From contig JAXMHB010000002.1 of the NCBI GenBank assembly GCA_046346965.1, positions 248,001 to 312,000 of the forward strand: DNA of 64,000 nt. The letters are read 5' to 3'. The notes below the pieces were generated by a model. The model saw nothing but the letters and a program-made list of their open reading frames with translations, was not told the DNA's origin and did no database searches. Source of the stretch: JAXMHB01 sp046346965. Lineage in GTDB: Bacteria > Pseudomonadota > Gammaproteobacteria > Xanthomonadales > SZUA-5. Of this stretch, positions 19,663-28,308 are shown one piece after another. Position 1 is the first letter of the stretch. Every line of letters starts with the position of its first letter. Both the position numbers and the translations under genes were made by a program.

Positions 19663-20643
19663 ATGTGGCGATTGCTGTTGTGTCTGCTGTGCGTGTGGAT
19701 GCCGCCCGCCGCGGCGAGCGAAGCGAGCCTGCCGCGCGCGGATGGGACCGATCTGCGCGTGCTGGTGTGGAACGTGTCGCGCCAGAACTTCTTCGATCAG
19801 GCAGCCGGCTACGCGCAGGTGCTGCGTCTGGCGCGCGCCGATCTGTGGATCTTCGACGAAATGCCGGCCGATCGCTCGGCGGCGGACGTGCAGGCGCGCT
19901 TGCAGCAGGTGTTTCCGGGCGAGTCCTGGCAGGTGAGCTATGGCGCCACCGGCTTCGGCCAGCGCAGCGTGCTGGTGGCGCGCTCGCCGTGGACGCCGGT
20001 GCCGGAGTTTGAGCGCCTGCGCTACCCGAAGTCGCTGGTACGCAAGCTGCGTGCGCTGCCGCTGACGCCGGAGCAGCATCGCCGTCTGATGGCCGATGCC
20101 GCCGAAGGCGTGGCCGTGCATGCGGCGCTGACCGCGCTGGACGGACGCATCACGCTGGTGGTGGGCGTGGATTTGCAATGCTGCGGCGATCGCCCCGACA
20201 GCATCGAGGAGCAGCGCCGGCTGGTGGAGACGCAGCTGATCCGGGAAGCCATCGAGCGGGTGCTGCGACGCACGCGCGTGGATGCGGTCATTGTCGGCGG
20301 CGATTTCAACACCACCCAGGGCCGTGCGCCGTTGCAGCGCGTGCAGGGACCGGCCGGCACGCGCTGGCATCTAGACGTGGCCGAGAGCCGCCACCCGGAC
20401 GGCTTGGATTGGACCTGGGACGGCCGCGGCACGGTGTATCCGTCGAAGAAACTCGATTACCTGCTGTTCAGCGCCGCGCTCAAGGTGCGCGCGGCGCGGG
20501 TGTTCGATTCCGAGTCCAGCGCCCAATCCGAGCGCGCCGCCTGGGGACTGGCTGTCGAGGCGCTGCGACCGCTCAGCGAACACCGGCCGCAGATCGTCGA
20601 TCTGGCATGGCGCAAAGGGCACGAGGTCGCGTCGGCGCGTTGA
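19663..20643 (+). CDS. Exported endonuclease/exonuclease/phosphatase family protein
   Basis: This 326-residue protein has a signal peptide (MWRLLLCLLCVWMPPAAASEA) and an EEP metal-dependent hydrolase domain. The expected motifs are present in order: LRVLVWNVSRQNF with the metal-site Asn, LWIFDEMPAD with the catalytic Glu, VIVGGDFNTTQG, LDYLLFSA and the closing SEHRPQIVDL with its His. The family cleaves phosphodiesters or phosphate esters in DNA, lipids or small molecules, and the substrate cannot be read from sequence. Export suggests a periplasmic or T2SS-secreted role such as nucleic-acid scavenging. It follows the diguanylate cyclase by 77 bases in the same direction. Confidence 0.85.
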   Translation: MWRLLLCLLCVWMPPAAASEASLPRADGTDLRVLVWNVSRQNFFDQAAGYAQVLRLARADLWIFDEMPADRSAADVQARLQQVFPGESWQVSYGATGFGQRSVLVARSPWTPVPEFERLRYPKSLVRKLRALPLTPEQHRRLMADAAEGVAVHAALTALDGRITLVVGVDLQCCGDRPDSIEEQRRLVETQLIREAIERVLRRTRVDAVIVGGDFNTTQGRAPLQRVQGPAGTRWHLDVAESRHPDGLDWTWDGRGTVYPSKKLDYLLFSAALKVRAARVFDSESSAQSERAAWGLAVEALRPLSEHRPQIVDLAWRKGHEVASAR

Positions 20644-20712
20644 GTCATGCGCTAACACTCCGCTAAGCACACGGTCTCAGGCTGCCGGCAGACTCCAGGG
20701 GCAGCGCCGACC

Positions 20713-21453
20713 ATGACGCAGACAAGCAAGGTGGCCCAGATCACGCTGGTGTTCTGGGCAATGAAGATCTGCGCCACCACGCTCGGGGAAACCGCCGGCG
20801 ATCTGCTCACGATGACGCTGGGCCTGGGCTATGCATTCGGCAGTCTGCTGCTGCTCGCTCTGTTCGCCGTCTCGCTGGTCGTGCAGCTGCGCGCCGCCAC
20901 CTTTCATCCGGCGCGTTACTGGCTGGTGATCCTCACCACCAGCACCGCGGGGACTGCGATCTCGGACTACATGGATCGCACGCTCTCGCTGGGGTACGCC
21001 TGGGGCTCACTGTTGATCGGCGCAGTCCTGGCAATGGTGCTGGCGATTTGGTGGTCGGTGGAAGGCACGCTGTCGGTGCAGCAGATCGTGAGCCGCCGAG
21101 CCGAGACCTTCTACTGGTTCGCCATCTTGTGTTCCAACACCCTGGGCACGGCCTTGGGGGACTATCTGGCCGATAGCTCGGGTCTCGGTTTTCTCGGTGG
21201 CGCCAGCCTGATCGGCGCCGTGCTGGCGCTGATTGCGGTGCTCTATGTCGGAACGCGGATCAGCCGAGTGCTGCTGTTCTGGGCGGCCTTCGTGCTGACC
21301 AGACCGCTGGGCGCCACGCTGGGCGACTGGCTGACCAAGCCCGACACCGCAGGCGGATTGGCCTTGGGCACCGTCAGCGCCTCCGTATGCCTGGCCGTGG
21401 CCATGCTGCTGCTCGCCGGTCTGAGCGGCCGGCGGCCCCGCAGCGCCGCCTGA
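20713..21453 (+). CDS. DUF347 (COG4705) integral membrane protein with four internal repeats
   Basis: This is a 246-residue inner-membrane protein with about eight hydrophobic helices. The same motif recurs four times: FWAMKICATTLGETAGD, YWLVILTTSTAGTAISDYMD, FYWFAILCSNTLGTALGDYL and FWAAFVLTRPLGATLGDWL. Each is an aromatic pair, a Thr-rich stretch and GE/GT..D, followed by a second helix (LGLGYAFGSLLL, LSLGYAWGSLLIG, SGLGFLGGASLIG). This is the DUF347 repeat. The four conserved Asp and polar residues within helices suggest ion transport, but the function is not established. The start ATG 20713 is the first in frame. It is transcribed alone between convergent and unrelated genes. Confidence 0.85.
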   Translation: MTQTSKVAQITLVFWAMKICATTLGETAGDLLTMTLGLGYAFGSLLLLALFAVSLVVQLRAATFHPARYWLVILTTSTAGTAISDYMDRTLSLGYAWGSLLIGAVLAMVLAIWWSVEGTLSVQQIVSRRAETFYWFAILCSNTLGTALGDYLADSSGLGFLGGASLIGAVLALIAVLYVGTRISRVLLFWAAFVLTRPLGATLGDWLTKPDTAGGLALGTVSASVCLAVAMLLLAGLSGRRPRSAA

Positions 21454-21480
21454 GCCAAGGCGCTGCGCCTGCGCGCAGGC

Positions 21481-22452
21481 TCAGTCCTCGTCCTTGGCCT
21501 CGCTGTCGGCGTCGTCGAAGGCGCTCAACACATCGGCGTAGTAGGCCTCGCTGCTGCGCCCGCTGCGCAAGGCGGCGAACGGCGGCTTCAGCGTCGTTGC
21601 CAGCTCCGGCTCGGACTGGAAGCGGTCATCGCCGACGCCGGGCAGATTGGTCAGCGCCAGAAAGGCGATGCCAACCACCGCCGCTGGCAGCAGCAGGCGC
21701 CGCCCGCTGCCACGCGAGAGCAGCCGCAGGTGGCCGTAGATCACCACCGACAACAGCGCACCGCCGAGCAGCGTGCCGAACAGATCCAGTTGCGCCGAAA
21801 ACGCGAAGCCCACGTAGGACAGCGCGGTCTCGATCGTGCTGGCCGCGACCAAGCCGAAGGCGCCGACCGCCAGATGGCCGAGATAGTGGAAGCGATGCCC
21901 GACCACGCGGTTGACCAGCGACCAGCACAGCGCCCAGATCAGCAGCATCAACAGCGCCTGCAGGATCTGCCCGGTCAGCGCCATCGTCGGCAGGCGCTGA
22001 CTGCTGCCGAGCACGGTCTGCAGGCCGATCAGCAGTGCACACAGTGCCAGCGCTGCAAGCGCCCAGCGCACGCTGTCCAGATTCATCAGTCGCGAGGATG
22101 CCAGCGGATCGATCGCCGTCGGCGCCAATTGCTCATCAGCGGCGCGGAAGCGCAGCAGCGTGTGCCCCAGTCGCAGTTCGGTGTGGGCGCCGAGTTCGAT
22201 CTGCGCCGCGCGCTGGCGCTCGTGGCCGCGGAAGCTGCCGTTGACGCTGTCGCGATCGATCAGTGCCAGCCCGGCCTCGGTTTGCACCAGTTCGGCGTGG
22301 TGCGGGCAGACGTAGATGTCATCAAGCACCAGGTCGTTGTCCAGCGCCCGGCCGACGCGGAAGGGCAGGCGCTCCACGCGCACGCGGCCATGCACATGAC
22401 CGGCGCGATCGACGACCTCGACGGCCCCCAGAAAACTCACGGACGCTTCCAT
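21481..22452 (-). CDS. FHA-domain membrane protein
   Basis: This 323-residue protein has an N-terminal forkhead-associated domain at residues 14-105 (FRVGRALDNDLVLDDIYVC, PHHAELV, LIDRDSVNGSF), which reads phosphothreonine on partner proteins. About five transmembrane helices follow from residue 128 (VRWALAALALCALLIGLQ, ILQALLMLLIWALCWSLV, LGHLAVGAFGLVAAS), then an acidic C-terminal tail (FDDADSEAKDED). The FHA Arg, Ser and Asn residues appear intact. The gene overlaps the upstream protease gene by 16 bases in the same direction, so the two are translationally coupled. No Ser/Thr kinase is nearby. Confidence 0.85.
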   Translation of the reverse strand: MEASVSFLGAVEVVDRAGHVHGRVRVERLPFRVGRALDNDLVLDDIYVCPHHAELVQTEAGLALIDRDSVNGSFRGHERQRAAQIELGAHTELRLGHTLLRFRAADEQLAPTAIDPLASSRLMNLDSVRWALAALALCALLIGLQTVLGSSQRLPTMALTGQILQALLMLLIWALCWSLVNRVVGHRFHYLGHLAVGAFGLVAASTIETALSYVGFAFSAQLDLFGTLLGGALLSVVIYGHLRLLSRGSGRRLLLPAAVVGIAFLALTNLPGVGDDRFQSEPELATTLKPPFAALRSGRSSEAYYADVLSAFDDADSEAKDED

Positions 22453-23699
22453 TGCACCCCCTCGGCAAAGCGGCGTGCAAAGGCCAGCCCGTGCTCGCGA
22501 TCGACGCCGGTGAGCACCAGCGTGGACTGCAGCGAGTGTTCGCTGCGGTCCAGCGTGATCTGGCGCTGCACGATGTCATACAGATCCTCGAATTTGCGGT
22601 AGCGCCGCGCGCACACCACCACCTTGCTCTTCAGACCCTGGTGTTCCAGGAAATCGGCGTGGCAGCTGAAGCCGGTCATGGTGCTCTTGTCGCCGCCGAG
22701 ATCGCCGTAGAAACTGCCGAAATCGGCTTCCATCAGCGACCAGAAATGGATCGTGCCGATGCGCGTGGCGCTGCGCAGCGCGTGTTCGAAACGGATCGCG
22801 CCGGTGCTCAATTCGCCCGAGAGAAACACATCGTCCTCGCTCTGGCAGCTGAGCTCGGTGTGGTCCATCAAGCGGTCCTTTTCCTGATCGGTCTGGCTCC
22901 AGCAATTGATGTACTTGGCGATGTTCGACGGCACCTCGTAGGCGCCGATCGGCGTCGTCGCGAAGGGCTGGTCGAGCAGCGCGGACAGATAGCCGGCCTG
23001 ATTGGCGCGCAACTGGCGACCGATGCGCTCCATCAGTGTGCCGCGGGTGGCGGCGGCGTCGCGCGTGAGCAACTCCAGCACATGCTTGGCCGGCACCAAA
23101 AAGCTGACCTGATTGCCGGCGGTGGCGACATTGACGCCAATCACATTGCCGAAGCGGTCGATCGCCGGGCCGCCGCTCATGCCGGGATTGATCGAGGCAG
23201 TCAGGTGAATGCGCTCGTACAGCGACTTTTCCAGCAGTCCGTTGTAGGTGCCTTCGACGATGGTCAGGCCAAGGTCGTAGGGAAAGCCGAGCGAGAAGAT
23301 GCGCTCGCCCATATTCGGCAGATTGCTCTCGACCGCCAGAAACTCGCGCCCGGCCAGCGCCGGCGCGCGCATCAGCGCCAGATCGTGCACCACGTCGACA
23401 TCCAGCAGTTCCAGCGGACCGCTGCCGCCATCGGCGGTATGCCACTCGGCGCGATGCTCATCCGGGTGGTGGACGAAGTCCGACACCACGTGGAAATTGG
23501 TGACCAGACGGCCGTCATCGCTGACCATGAAGCCGCTGCCGATCGAGCGCTTGGCGCCGCCCTGGGCATCGATGATGCGCACCTGGATGACGGCATCCTT
23601 GTGCTGCGCAAACACGTCCTCGGTGGTCCATTCCTCCGCATGCAGCGGCGGCACGTACAGGGCACACAGCCCGCAAATCCACAGCATCAGGCGTAGCAC
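22437..23699 (-). CDS. Exported trypsin-like serine protease (S1C/HtrA-like) with C-terminal extension
   Basis: This 420-residue protein has a signal peptide (MLRLMLWICGLCALYVPPLHA). The chymotrypsin-fold domain has His70 in VTNFHVVSD, Asp106 in VVHDLALMR and Ser175 in INPGMSGGPA, so the triad is complete. After about residue 215 there is no PDZ domain. Instead there is a Cys-containing extension of about 200 residues (INCWSQTDQEKD, ELSCQSEDDVF, GFSCHADFLE, VVVCARRYRKFEDL) of no family known to me. It should act in the periplasm. It is the first gene of a leftward pair whose second member is an FHA membrane protein (16-base overlap). Confidence 0.85.
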   Translation of the reverse strand: MLRLMLWICGLCALYVPPLHAEEWTTEDVFAQHKDAVIQVRIIDAQGGAKRSIGSGFMVSDDGRLVTNFHVVSDFVHHPDEHRAEWHTADGGSGPLELLDVDVVHDLALMRAPALAGREFLAVESNLPNMGERIFSLGFPYDLGLTIVEGTYNGLLEKSLYERIHLTASINPGMSGGPAIDRFGNVIGVNVATAGNQVSFLVPAKHVLELLTRDAAATRGTLMERIGRQLRANQAGYLSALLDQPFATTPIGAYEVPSNIAKYINCWSQTDQEKDRLMDHTELSCQSEDDVFLSGELSTGAIRFEHALRSATRIGTIHFWSLMEADFGSFYGDLGGDKSTMTGFSCHADFLEHQGLKSKVVVCARRYRKFEDLYDIVQRQITLDRSEHSLQSTLVLTGVDREHGLAFARRFAEGVQWKRP

Positions 23700-23849
23700 G
23701 TCAGTCCTTGCAGCCTTGCGAGCCTGGGCTGGCTCGGTCGACCCGAGTATGCCAGCGGCCGTCGCGCGCTGGGCGTGAGGACGGCTGACTTGCGCGCGTG
23801 CCCGGCGCGGGCGAGCCTAGGCCTTCCCCACGCCAGCGCAGGTGCGCCG

Positions 23850-25445
23850 ATGTCAGCCAGTCCCACCCCGCGGCCGCGCACCTGGATTGTGGCCGGCGAC
23901 TGGAACGGCTTTCTCGGGCTGGTGGTCGATAATCTGTCGATCCTGGGCTTCATCGCGATGGCGCTGATCGGCGTTTATGGATTCCCGGCCGAGCTGATCT
24001 ACCAGCGCATGTTTCCGGGCACGGCGCTCGGCGTGCTGGTCGGCAATCTGCTGTACACGTGGATGGCGCGGCGACTGGCACAACGCAGCGGACGCGATGA
24101 CGTCACCGCCATGCCGCTGGGCCTGGATGCGCCCACCAGCATCGGCATGGCCTTGCTGGTGTTGGGGCCGGCCTACCAGGGCTATCTGCAGCAGGGACTC
24201 AGCCAGGATGACGCCGCCCAGGCCACCTGGCAGCTGGGCATGGCATCGCTGATGGTCATGGGCACGCTGAAACTCGCGCTGTCCTTCGTCGGCGAGGCGG
24301 TTACGCGCGCGGTGCCGCGGGCCGGTCTGCTCGGCTCGATTGCCGGCATCGCGCTGATGCTGATGGGCTTTCTGCCGCTGGTCGAAACGCTGCGCGAACC
24401 GGTGGTGGGACTGGTAACGCTGGGACTGCTGCTGTACGTGCTGATCGCGCGCGGCCGTCTGCCGCTGCCATTGCCGGGGGTGTTGGCGGCGGTGCTGATC
24501 GGCACCTTGCTGTATTACGGCCTCGGTGTCAGCGGCTGGGGTGCGCCCGGCTTCAAGCCGCCAGCGGCGCTCGATCTGCATCTGCAATGGCCATGGCCGA
24601 CGCTGGCCTTCATCGACGGTCTGCCCGCCACTGTGCCCTTTTTGCCGCTGCTGCTGCCCTTCGGGCTGCTGATGGTGGTGGGCGGCATCAACGTCAGCGA
24701 GAGCGCTCGCGCCGCCGGAGACGACTACCGCACGCGCGACATTCTGCTGACCGAGGCCGCCTCCACGCTGATCGCCGGACTGTGCGGCGGCGTCGCGCAG
24801 ACCACGCCGTATATCGGTCAACCGGCATACAAACACATGGGTGCGCGCCAGGGCTACACGCTGCTGACCGGCTTGTTCATCGGCATCGGCGGCATGTTGG
24901 GAATCGTCGCCCAACTGGTGCAATGGCTGCCGCTGGCGGTGCTGGCGCCGATCATCGTTTACGTCGCGCTGGACATCACCGTCCAGGCCTTCCAGGCAAC
25001 GCCGCGCGAGCATCAGGCCGCCATCGCGCTGGGCTTCCTGCCCTCGCTGGCCTATCTGCTGAGCATCAAGCTCGGCAACCCGGCGTGGATCGCACCGGAT
25101 CTGCACGCCCAGCTGATGACGGTGCCCGAGGGCCATGGTCTGCCCGAACTGGCGGTGATCAGTGCGCTCGGCAACGGCTTCATCATCACCGCGATGCTGT
25201 GGATCTCGGCGGTGGTGGCGATGATCGACGGGCGCCTGTGGCGCTCTGCGGCCATCCTGTTGCTGGCCGCGTTGCTGAGCTCGGTGGGTCTGATCCACTC
25301 GGTAGACCCGCGTGGGGCGATCTATCTGCCCTGGCAGCTCACCGACATGCCGGCGCAGATCAGCGCGCAGCTGGTCGGCGCCTATCTGGTTCTGGCACTG
25401 CTGATGGCGGTGCTCGCCGGGATCAGCCGAGCTCCAGCGAAGTGA
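23850..25445 (+). CDS. Membrane permease of the NCS2/SulP-like superfamily
   Basis: This is a 531-residue polytopic inner-membrane protein with about 13 hydrophobic helices. Features such as DWNGFLGLVVDNLSILGFI, DVTAMPLGLDAPTSIGMALL, GINVSESARAAGDDY and AGLCGGVAQTTPYIGQPAY resemble the uracil/xanthine (NCS2) permeases, in particular the Gly-Gly-x-x-x-T-T-Y segment before helix 10. Substrate unknown. The ATG at 23850 follows GCAGGTGCG. The gene diverges from the protease gene and its end overlaps the convergent GNAT gene by 23 bases. Confidence 0.7.
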   Translation: MSASPTPRPRTWIVAGDWNGFLGLVVDNLSILGFIAMALIGVYGFPAELIYQRMFPGTALGVLVGNLLYTWMARRLAQRSGRDDVTAMPLGLDAPTSIGMALLVLGPAYQGYLQQGLSQDDAAQATWQLGMASLMVMGTLKLALSFVGEAVTRAVPRAGLLGSIAGIALMLMGFLPLVETLREPVVGLVTLGLLLYVLIARGRLPLPLPGVLAAVLIGTLLYYGLGVSGWGAPGFKPPAALDLHLQWPWPTLAFIDGLPATVPFLPLLLPFGLLMVVGGINVSESARAAGDDYRTRDILLTEAASTLIAGLCGGVAQTTPYIGQPAYKHMGARQGYTLLTGLFIGIGGMLGIVAQLVQWLPLAVLAPIIVYVALDITVQAFQATPREHQAAIALGFLPSLAYLLSIKLGNPAWIAPDLHAQLMTVPEGHGLPELAVISALGNGFIITAMLWISAVVAMIDGRLWRSAAILLLAALLSSVGLIHSVDPRGAIYLPWQLTDMPAQISAQLVGAYLVLALLMAVLAGISRAPAK

Positions 25446-26268
25446 CGGCGTAGATGCGCTCGACCGGCAGCTGCGGGTCGCTGCCGGCGTACATGCGCGC
25501 GGTCTCGAAGGCGGGCGTCATGCCGAGTGCCTGCACCATGGCGACGGCTTCGGCGTTGACCATTGGCACATCCAGAAACACCGGCGCCTCCGCCGGCACG
25601 CTGCCAAGCAGCCCATCGAGCAGGCGGCGCGCGCTGCCTGGGTCATCGGCGAACAGCGGACCGATGCGCCAGCCGCTGCGGCTGGGGCGGATGACGCCGT
25701 AGCCGGTCAAACGGCCGTCTTCCACGTGGCCCAAGGCCTGAGTGCCGGGCTGGCGGATCCAGGCCGCGAGAAATGCCGCGCGCTCCTCGGGGAAAAGCTG
25801 GCGGTCGTAGGTATTCAGCGCGCCCGGGTTCAGCGTTGCCAGCGGCTGTAGCCGGGCATCGGCCAGCGGGACACCGCGCCCGCGGCCCTCGTGGCGGAAA
25901 TGGCTGTAGGCCAACACGAAGCCGGAGCGCGCGTAGTTGGCCTGCTGCGCCACCACGCCGTCCAGGCCCACCGTGCGCCCCTGCATGCGCGCCATGCCGG
26001 CGCGCCAGATCGCGATACCGTGGCCGCGTCCGCGAAATCCGGGGCGCACGATGTAGAGGCCGAGAAAGCCGAAGCGTGTCCCGTACTTCACCACCGAGAT
26101 CGAGGCCACCGGCTCGCCGTCCAGCTCGCCGATCAGAAAGCCGCCAGAATCGGCCGCCAGGAAGGGATCGAGGTCATGCTGGCCGGGGTTCCAGCCCTCA
26201 GCCGCGGCCCATTCGATCACCTGCGCCAGATCTGCGCGCGTCATCGTGCGTATCACCAGTTCCGACAT
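25423..26268 (-). CDS. GNAT-family N-acetyltransferase with YitH-type C-terminal domain
   Basis: This 281-residue cytosolic enzyme has the acetyl-CoA-binding GNAT fold at the N-terminus (IRTMTRADLAQVIEWAAAEG, GFLIGELDGEPVASISVV, GFLGLYIVRPGFRGRGHGIA with the RGxGxA loop) and a second domain (GYGVIRPSRSGWRIGPLFAD, APVFLDVPMVNAEAV) of the type seen in YitH-like proteins. The acceptor substrate is unknown. ATG 26268 is preceded by GGAGACAGG and chosen over an ATG seven codons upstream. It diverges from the DUF4124 gene. Confidence 0.85.
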   Translation of the reverse strand: MSELVIRTMTRADLAQVIEWAAAEGWNPGQHDLDPFLAADSGGFLIGELDGEPVASISVVKYGTRFGFLGLYIVRPGFRGRGHGIAIWRAGMARMQGRTVGLDGVVAQQANYARSGFVLAYSHFRHEGRGRGVPLADARLQPLATLNPGALNTYDRQLFPEERAAFLAAWIRQPGTQALGHVEDGRLTGYGVIRPSRSGWRIGPLFADDPGSARRLLDGLLGSVPAEAPVFLDVPMVNAEAVAMVQALGMTPAFETARMYAGSDPQLPVERIYAVTSLELG

Positions 26269-26323
26269 CGGCCTGTCTCCGCTGGGCAATTCGACCGCAG
26301 TCTACATGCAGGCCGATTCCCGG

Positions 26324-26329
26324 TAGGCT
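26324..26329 (+). promoter_or_regulatory. Candidate -10 element of the DUF4124 gene
   Basis: TAGGCT is followed by the GC-rich CGCGC, 27 bases before the ATG at 26356, the same arrangement as at several other genes in the window. No clear -35 is visible. Confidence 0.3.
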
Positions 26330-26355
26330 CGCGCTGACCTCTGCGGAGTGCATAA

Positions 26356-26865
26356 ATGATGCTGAGCCTGCTGCTGGTGGCTGGACTCTGGATGGCGCCG
26401 GGGGAGATTTATCGCTGCACCGACGCCGGCGGCAGCGTGCGCTTTCAGGATCAGCCCTGTGCCGGCGGACACTCGCAGCGACTGGCCGGCGGCGCGGCTG
26501 ATAGCGCCGCCAGTCAGCGCGCACTGCAGCGCTGGCTGGATGCGCACAGCGAGCGCCCGCCAGCGCCGGCGCAGCCAGCCAGTACGCCCGTTCCCGCGCG
26601 CTTGCCGGGGCCGGTCAGCGAGGCGCAACTAGCCGCCTGCTCCGAGCGCTTTTTGCAGTGTGCGCAGGGCGATGCGCCAGCGATGGATGCCTGCATCGCC
26701 GCGCTCCCCCGCTGCGAGGGCGCTGCGGCCGCAGGCTGCTGTCCGGCGCTCTGCATCAGCCGCTATCAGAGTCTGCGCGGGCAGGGCCTGCCTCTGGCCG
26801 AATCGGTGCGACTGGCGCTGGTCGATCGACGCGCGCCCGCCTGTGCGGCGCCGCGCGCCGAGTAG
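26356..26865 (+). CDS. DUF4124 domain protein, exported, Cys-rich
   Basis: This 169-residue product has a short hydrophobic leader (MMLSLLLVAGLWMAPG) followed at once by a DUF4124 motif (IYRCTDAGGSVRFQDQPC), a small domain common in envelope proteins of gammaproteobacteria. A Pro/Ala linker leads to a C-terminal module with eight or so Cys (LAACSERFLQC, ACIAALPRCEG, GCCPALCISRY) that probably forms disulfides. Function unknown. The stop lies 2 bases from the end of the convergent propeller-like gene, so the two share a terminator region. Confidence 0.8.
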   Translation: MMLSLLLVAGLWMAPGEIYRCTDAGGSVRFQDQPCAGGHSQRLAGGAADSAASQRALQRWLDAHSERPPAPAQPASTPVPARLPGPVSEAQLAACSERFLQCAQGDAPAMDACIAALPRCEGAAAAGCCPALCISRYQSLRGQGLPLAESVRLALVDRRAPACAAPRAE

Positions 26866-26867
26866 CC

Positions 26868-28142
26868 TTATTCGAATCCATCCTGCAGGATTCGCGGGAT
26901 ATCGTCGTAGTACCAGATCTTGCCGTCCGACGTGGCGGTGAAGACGCGCACACCGTCCACGGCGAGTGAGCCCTCGGCGCCGCCATCGTTGATGCCGCTG
27001 ATGCCCTGGTTGAACGGCGTCCAGTGGATGCCATCGTCGGATCGGTAGATGCCCATCGAGTACAGGCTGGACAGCGGGGGCGGCGGCGGGTTGGGATCGA
27101 AGCTGCCATTGGCGCCGGAGTGCAGAAACAATGTGCCGTTGGCGCTGGTCACGATGCGGGAGACCTGCACGCCGCGGGCGATGAAGAAATCCGGGAAGCC
27201 GAGCGCCGGCGCCACCGTGTGCGCTTGCAGATTGGCGTAACCCACCGAGCTGGTCCAGTTGGGATAGGCGAACAACTCGGTGCCGTTCCAGACCAGATCG
27301 TTGTTCCGCGTAAAGCCGATCGCGCCGGTGTTGCCGGTGCGGGTTACCGGTTCCATCGGACTGGCCGGGTTGTGCACATTGGGATCGCCCGGCGCGCAGG
27401 CGTAGGCGTCGACCGGTCGCCAACTGACGCCCTGATCGTCGCTGTAGACCACGCCGGCGCCCTCGGTGCCCACGTATACCCAGCCGCGCGCATCGACGTT
27501 GATCGAGAAGATTGCGCCATTGCTGGGATTGCCGATCAGCGTGGGGTAGTAGCAGGGCGCGTTGGCCTGCACCAGCGGCGACTCGTCGATCGCCGTGTAG
27601 CTGCGCCCGCCATCGGTGCTGCGATAGACGCGGCTCCATTTGCCGCCGAACCAGAGATCGCCGTTGGGCGCGCGCGCCATGGCGTTGACGCCGACATAGG
27701 CCGGCACGCTCACGCTGGCGGCAATCCATTGATTTAACGATCGATCGTAGACGAAGGCGATGGGATCGTTCAGATGCAGCAAATTGCCGTTGGGATCGGC
27801 ACCGTTGTAGTAGTGATAGATGCCGACCACCGGCTCGCTCGCTGCGTTGGTGGTCAAGGCCTGTATGTTGTTGGTGATGCTGAGATAGGGGATAGGCGGC
27901 AGCGCGCTGAACGTGCCCGCGGGCGCCAGCGCGTCGTTGGCGCGATGGACGATGCCGCGCGTGCCGCCGGTCGCTTGCACGCCGTAGTAGATGCTGTGGT
28001 CAGGCCCGATCGCGAGGCGCGGATGCAAACCCCCGGGCAACCCGCTGGCCCACAACTGCCAACCCGCCGCCTCGCCGCGCCCGTGGACGCTCGCCAGCCC
28101 CAGCGCCAGCAGCAACATCGTCGCCCGTAGATCGGTATGCAT
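26868..28142 (-). CDS. Secreted beta-propeller (sialidase/BNR-like) protein
   Basis: This is a 424-residue protein with a signal peptide (MHTDLRATMLLLALGLASVHG) and repeated propeller-type strands. The BNR-like signatures S-x-D-G-G-x-S-Y/W are visible as VYRSTDGGRSYTA, VYSDDQGVSWRPV and IYRSDDGIHWTPF. Each is preceded by hydrophobic strands, so a five- to seven-bladed propeller is likely. There is no catalytic sialidase motif, so binding or structural roles are as likely as hydrolysis. The C-terminus is DIPRILQDGFE, a short tail of the kind I recall from other exported proteins in this order. Secretion by the T2SS encoded at 48-59 kb is plausible but not shown. Between its start and the EAL-type gene (28143-28308) I see nothing. 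Confidence 0.75.
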   Translation of the reverse strand: MHTDLRATMLLLALGLASVHGRGEAAGWQLWASGLPGGLHPRLAIGPDHSIYYGVQATGGTRGIVHRANDALAPAGTFSALPPIPYLSITNNIQALTTNAASEPVVGIYHYYNGADPNGNLLHLNDPIAFVYDRSLNQWIAASVSVPAYVGVNAMARAPNGDLWFGGKWSRVYRSTDGGRSYTAIDESPLVQANAPCYYPTLIGNPSNGAIFSINVDARGWVYVGTEGAGVVYSDDQGVSWRPVDAYACAPGDPNVHNPASPMEPVTRTGNTGAIGFTRNNDLVWNGTELFAYPNWTSSVGYANLQAHTVAPALGFPDFFIARGVQVSRIVTSANGTLFLHSGANGSFDPNPPPPPLSSLYSMGIYRSDDGIHWTPFNQGISGINDGGAEGSLAVDGVRVFTATSDGKIWYYDDIPRILQDGFE

Positions 28143-28308
28143 GGTGTGGCTCCCCGGCCTGTGTGGGGCTGATACGCAGACGGGCGCAAGTGGCTGCCAG
28201 GGAGCAAGCGTCCATGTCTCGCCGCAGCGCTGACCGGTGCAGCCAACCGTACCTGCGACAGGACCATGCCAGCGCTGCCGTGCCTGTTCCCCCGCCCCGC
28301 CTTTGCTC

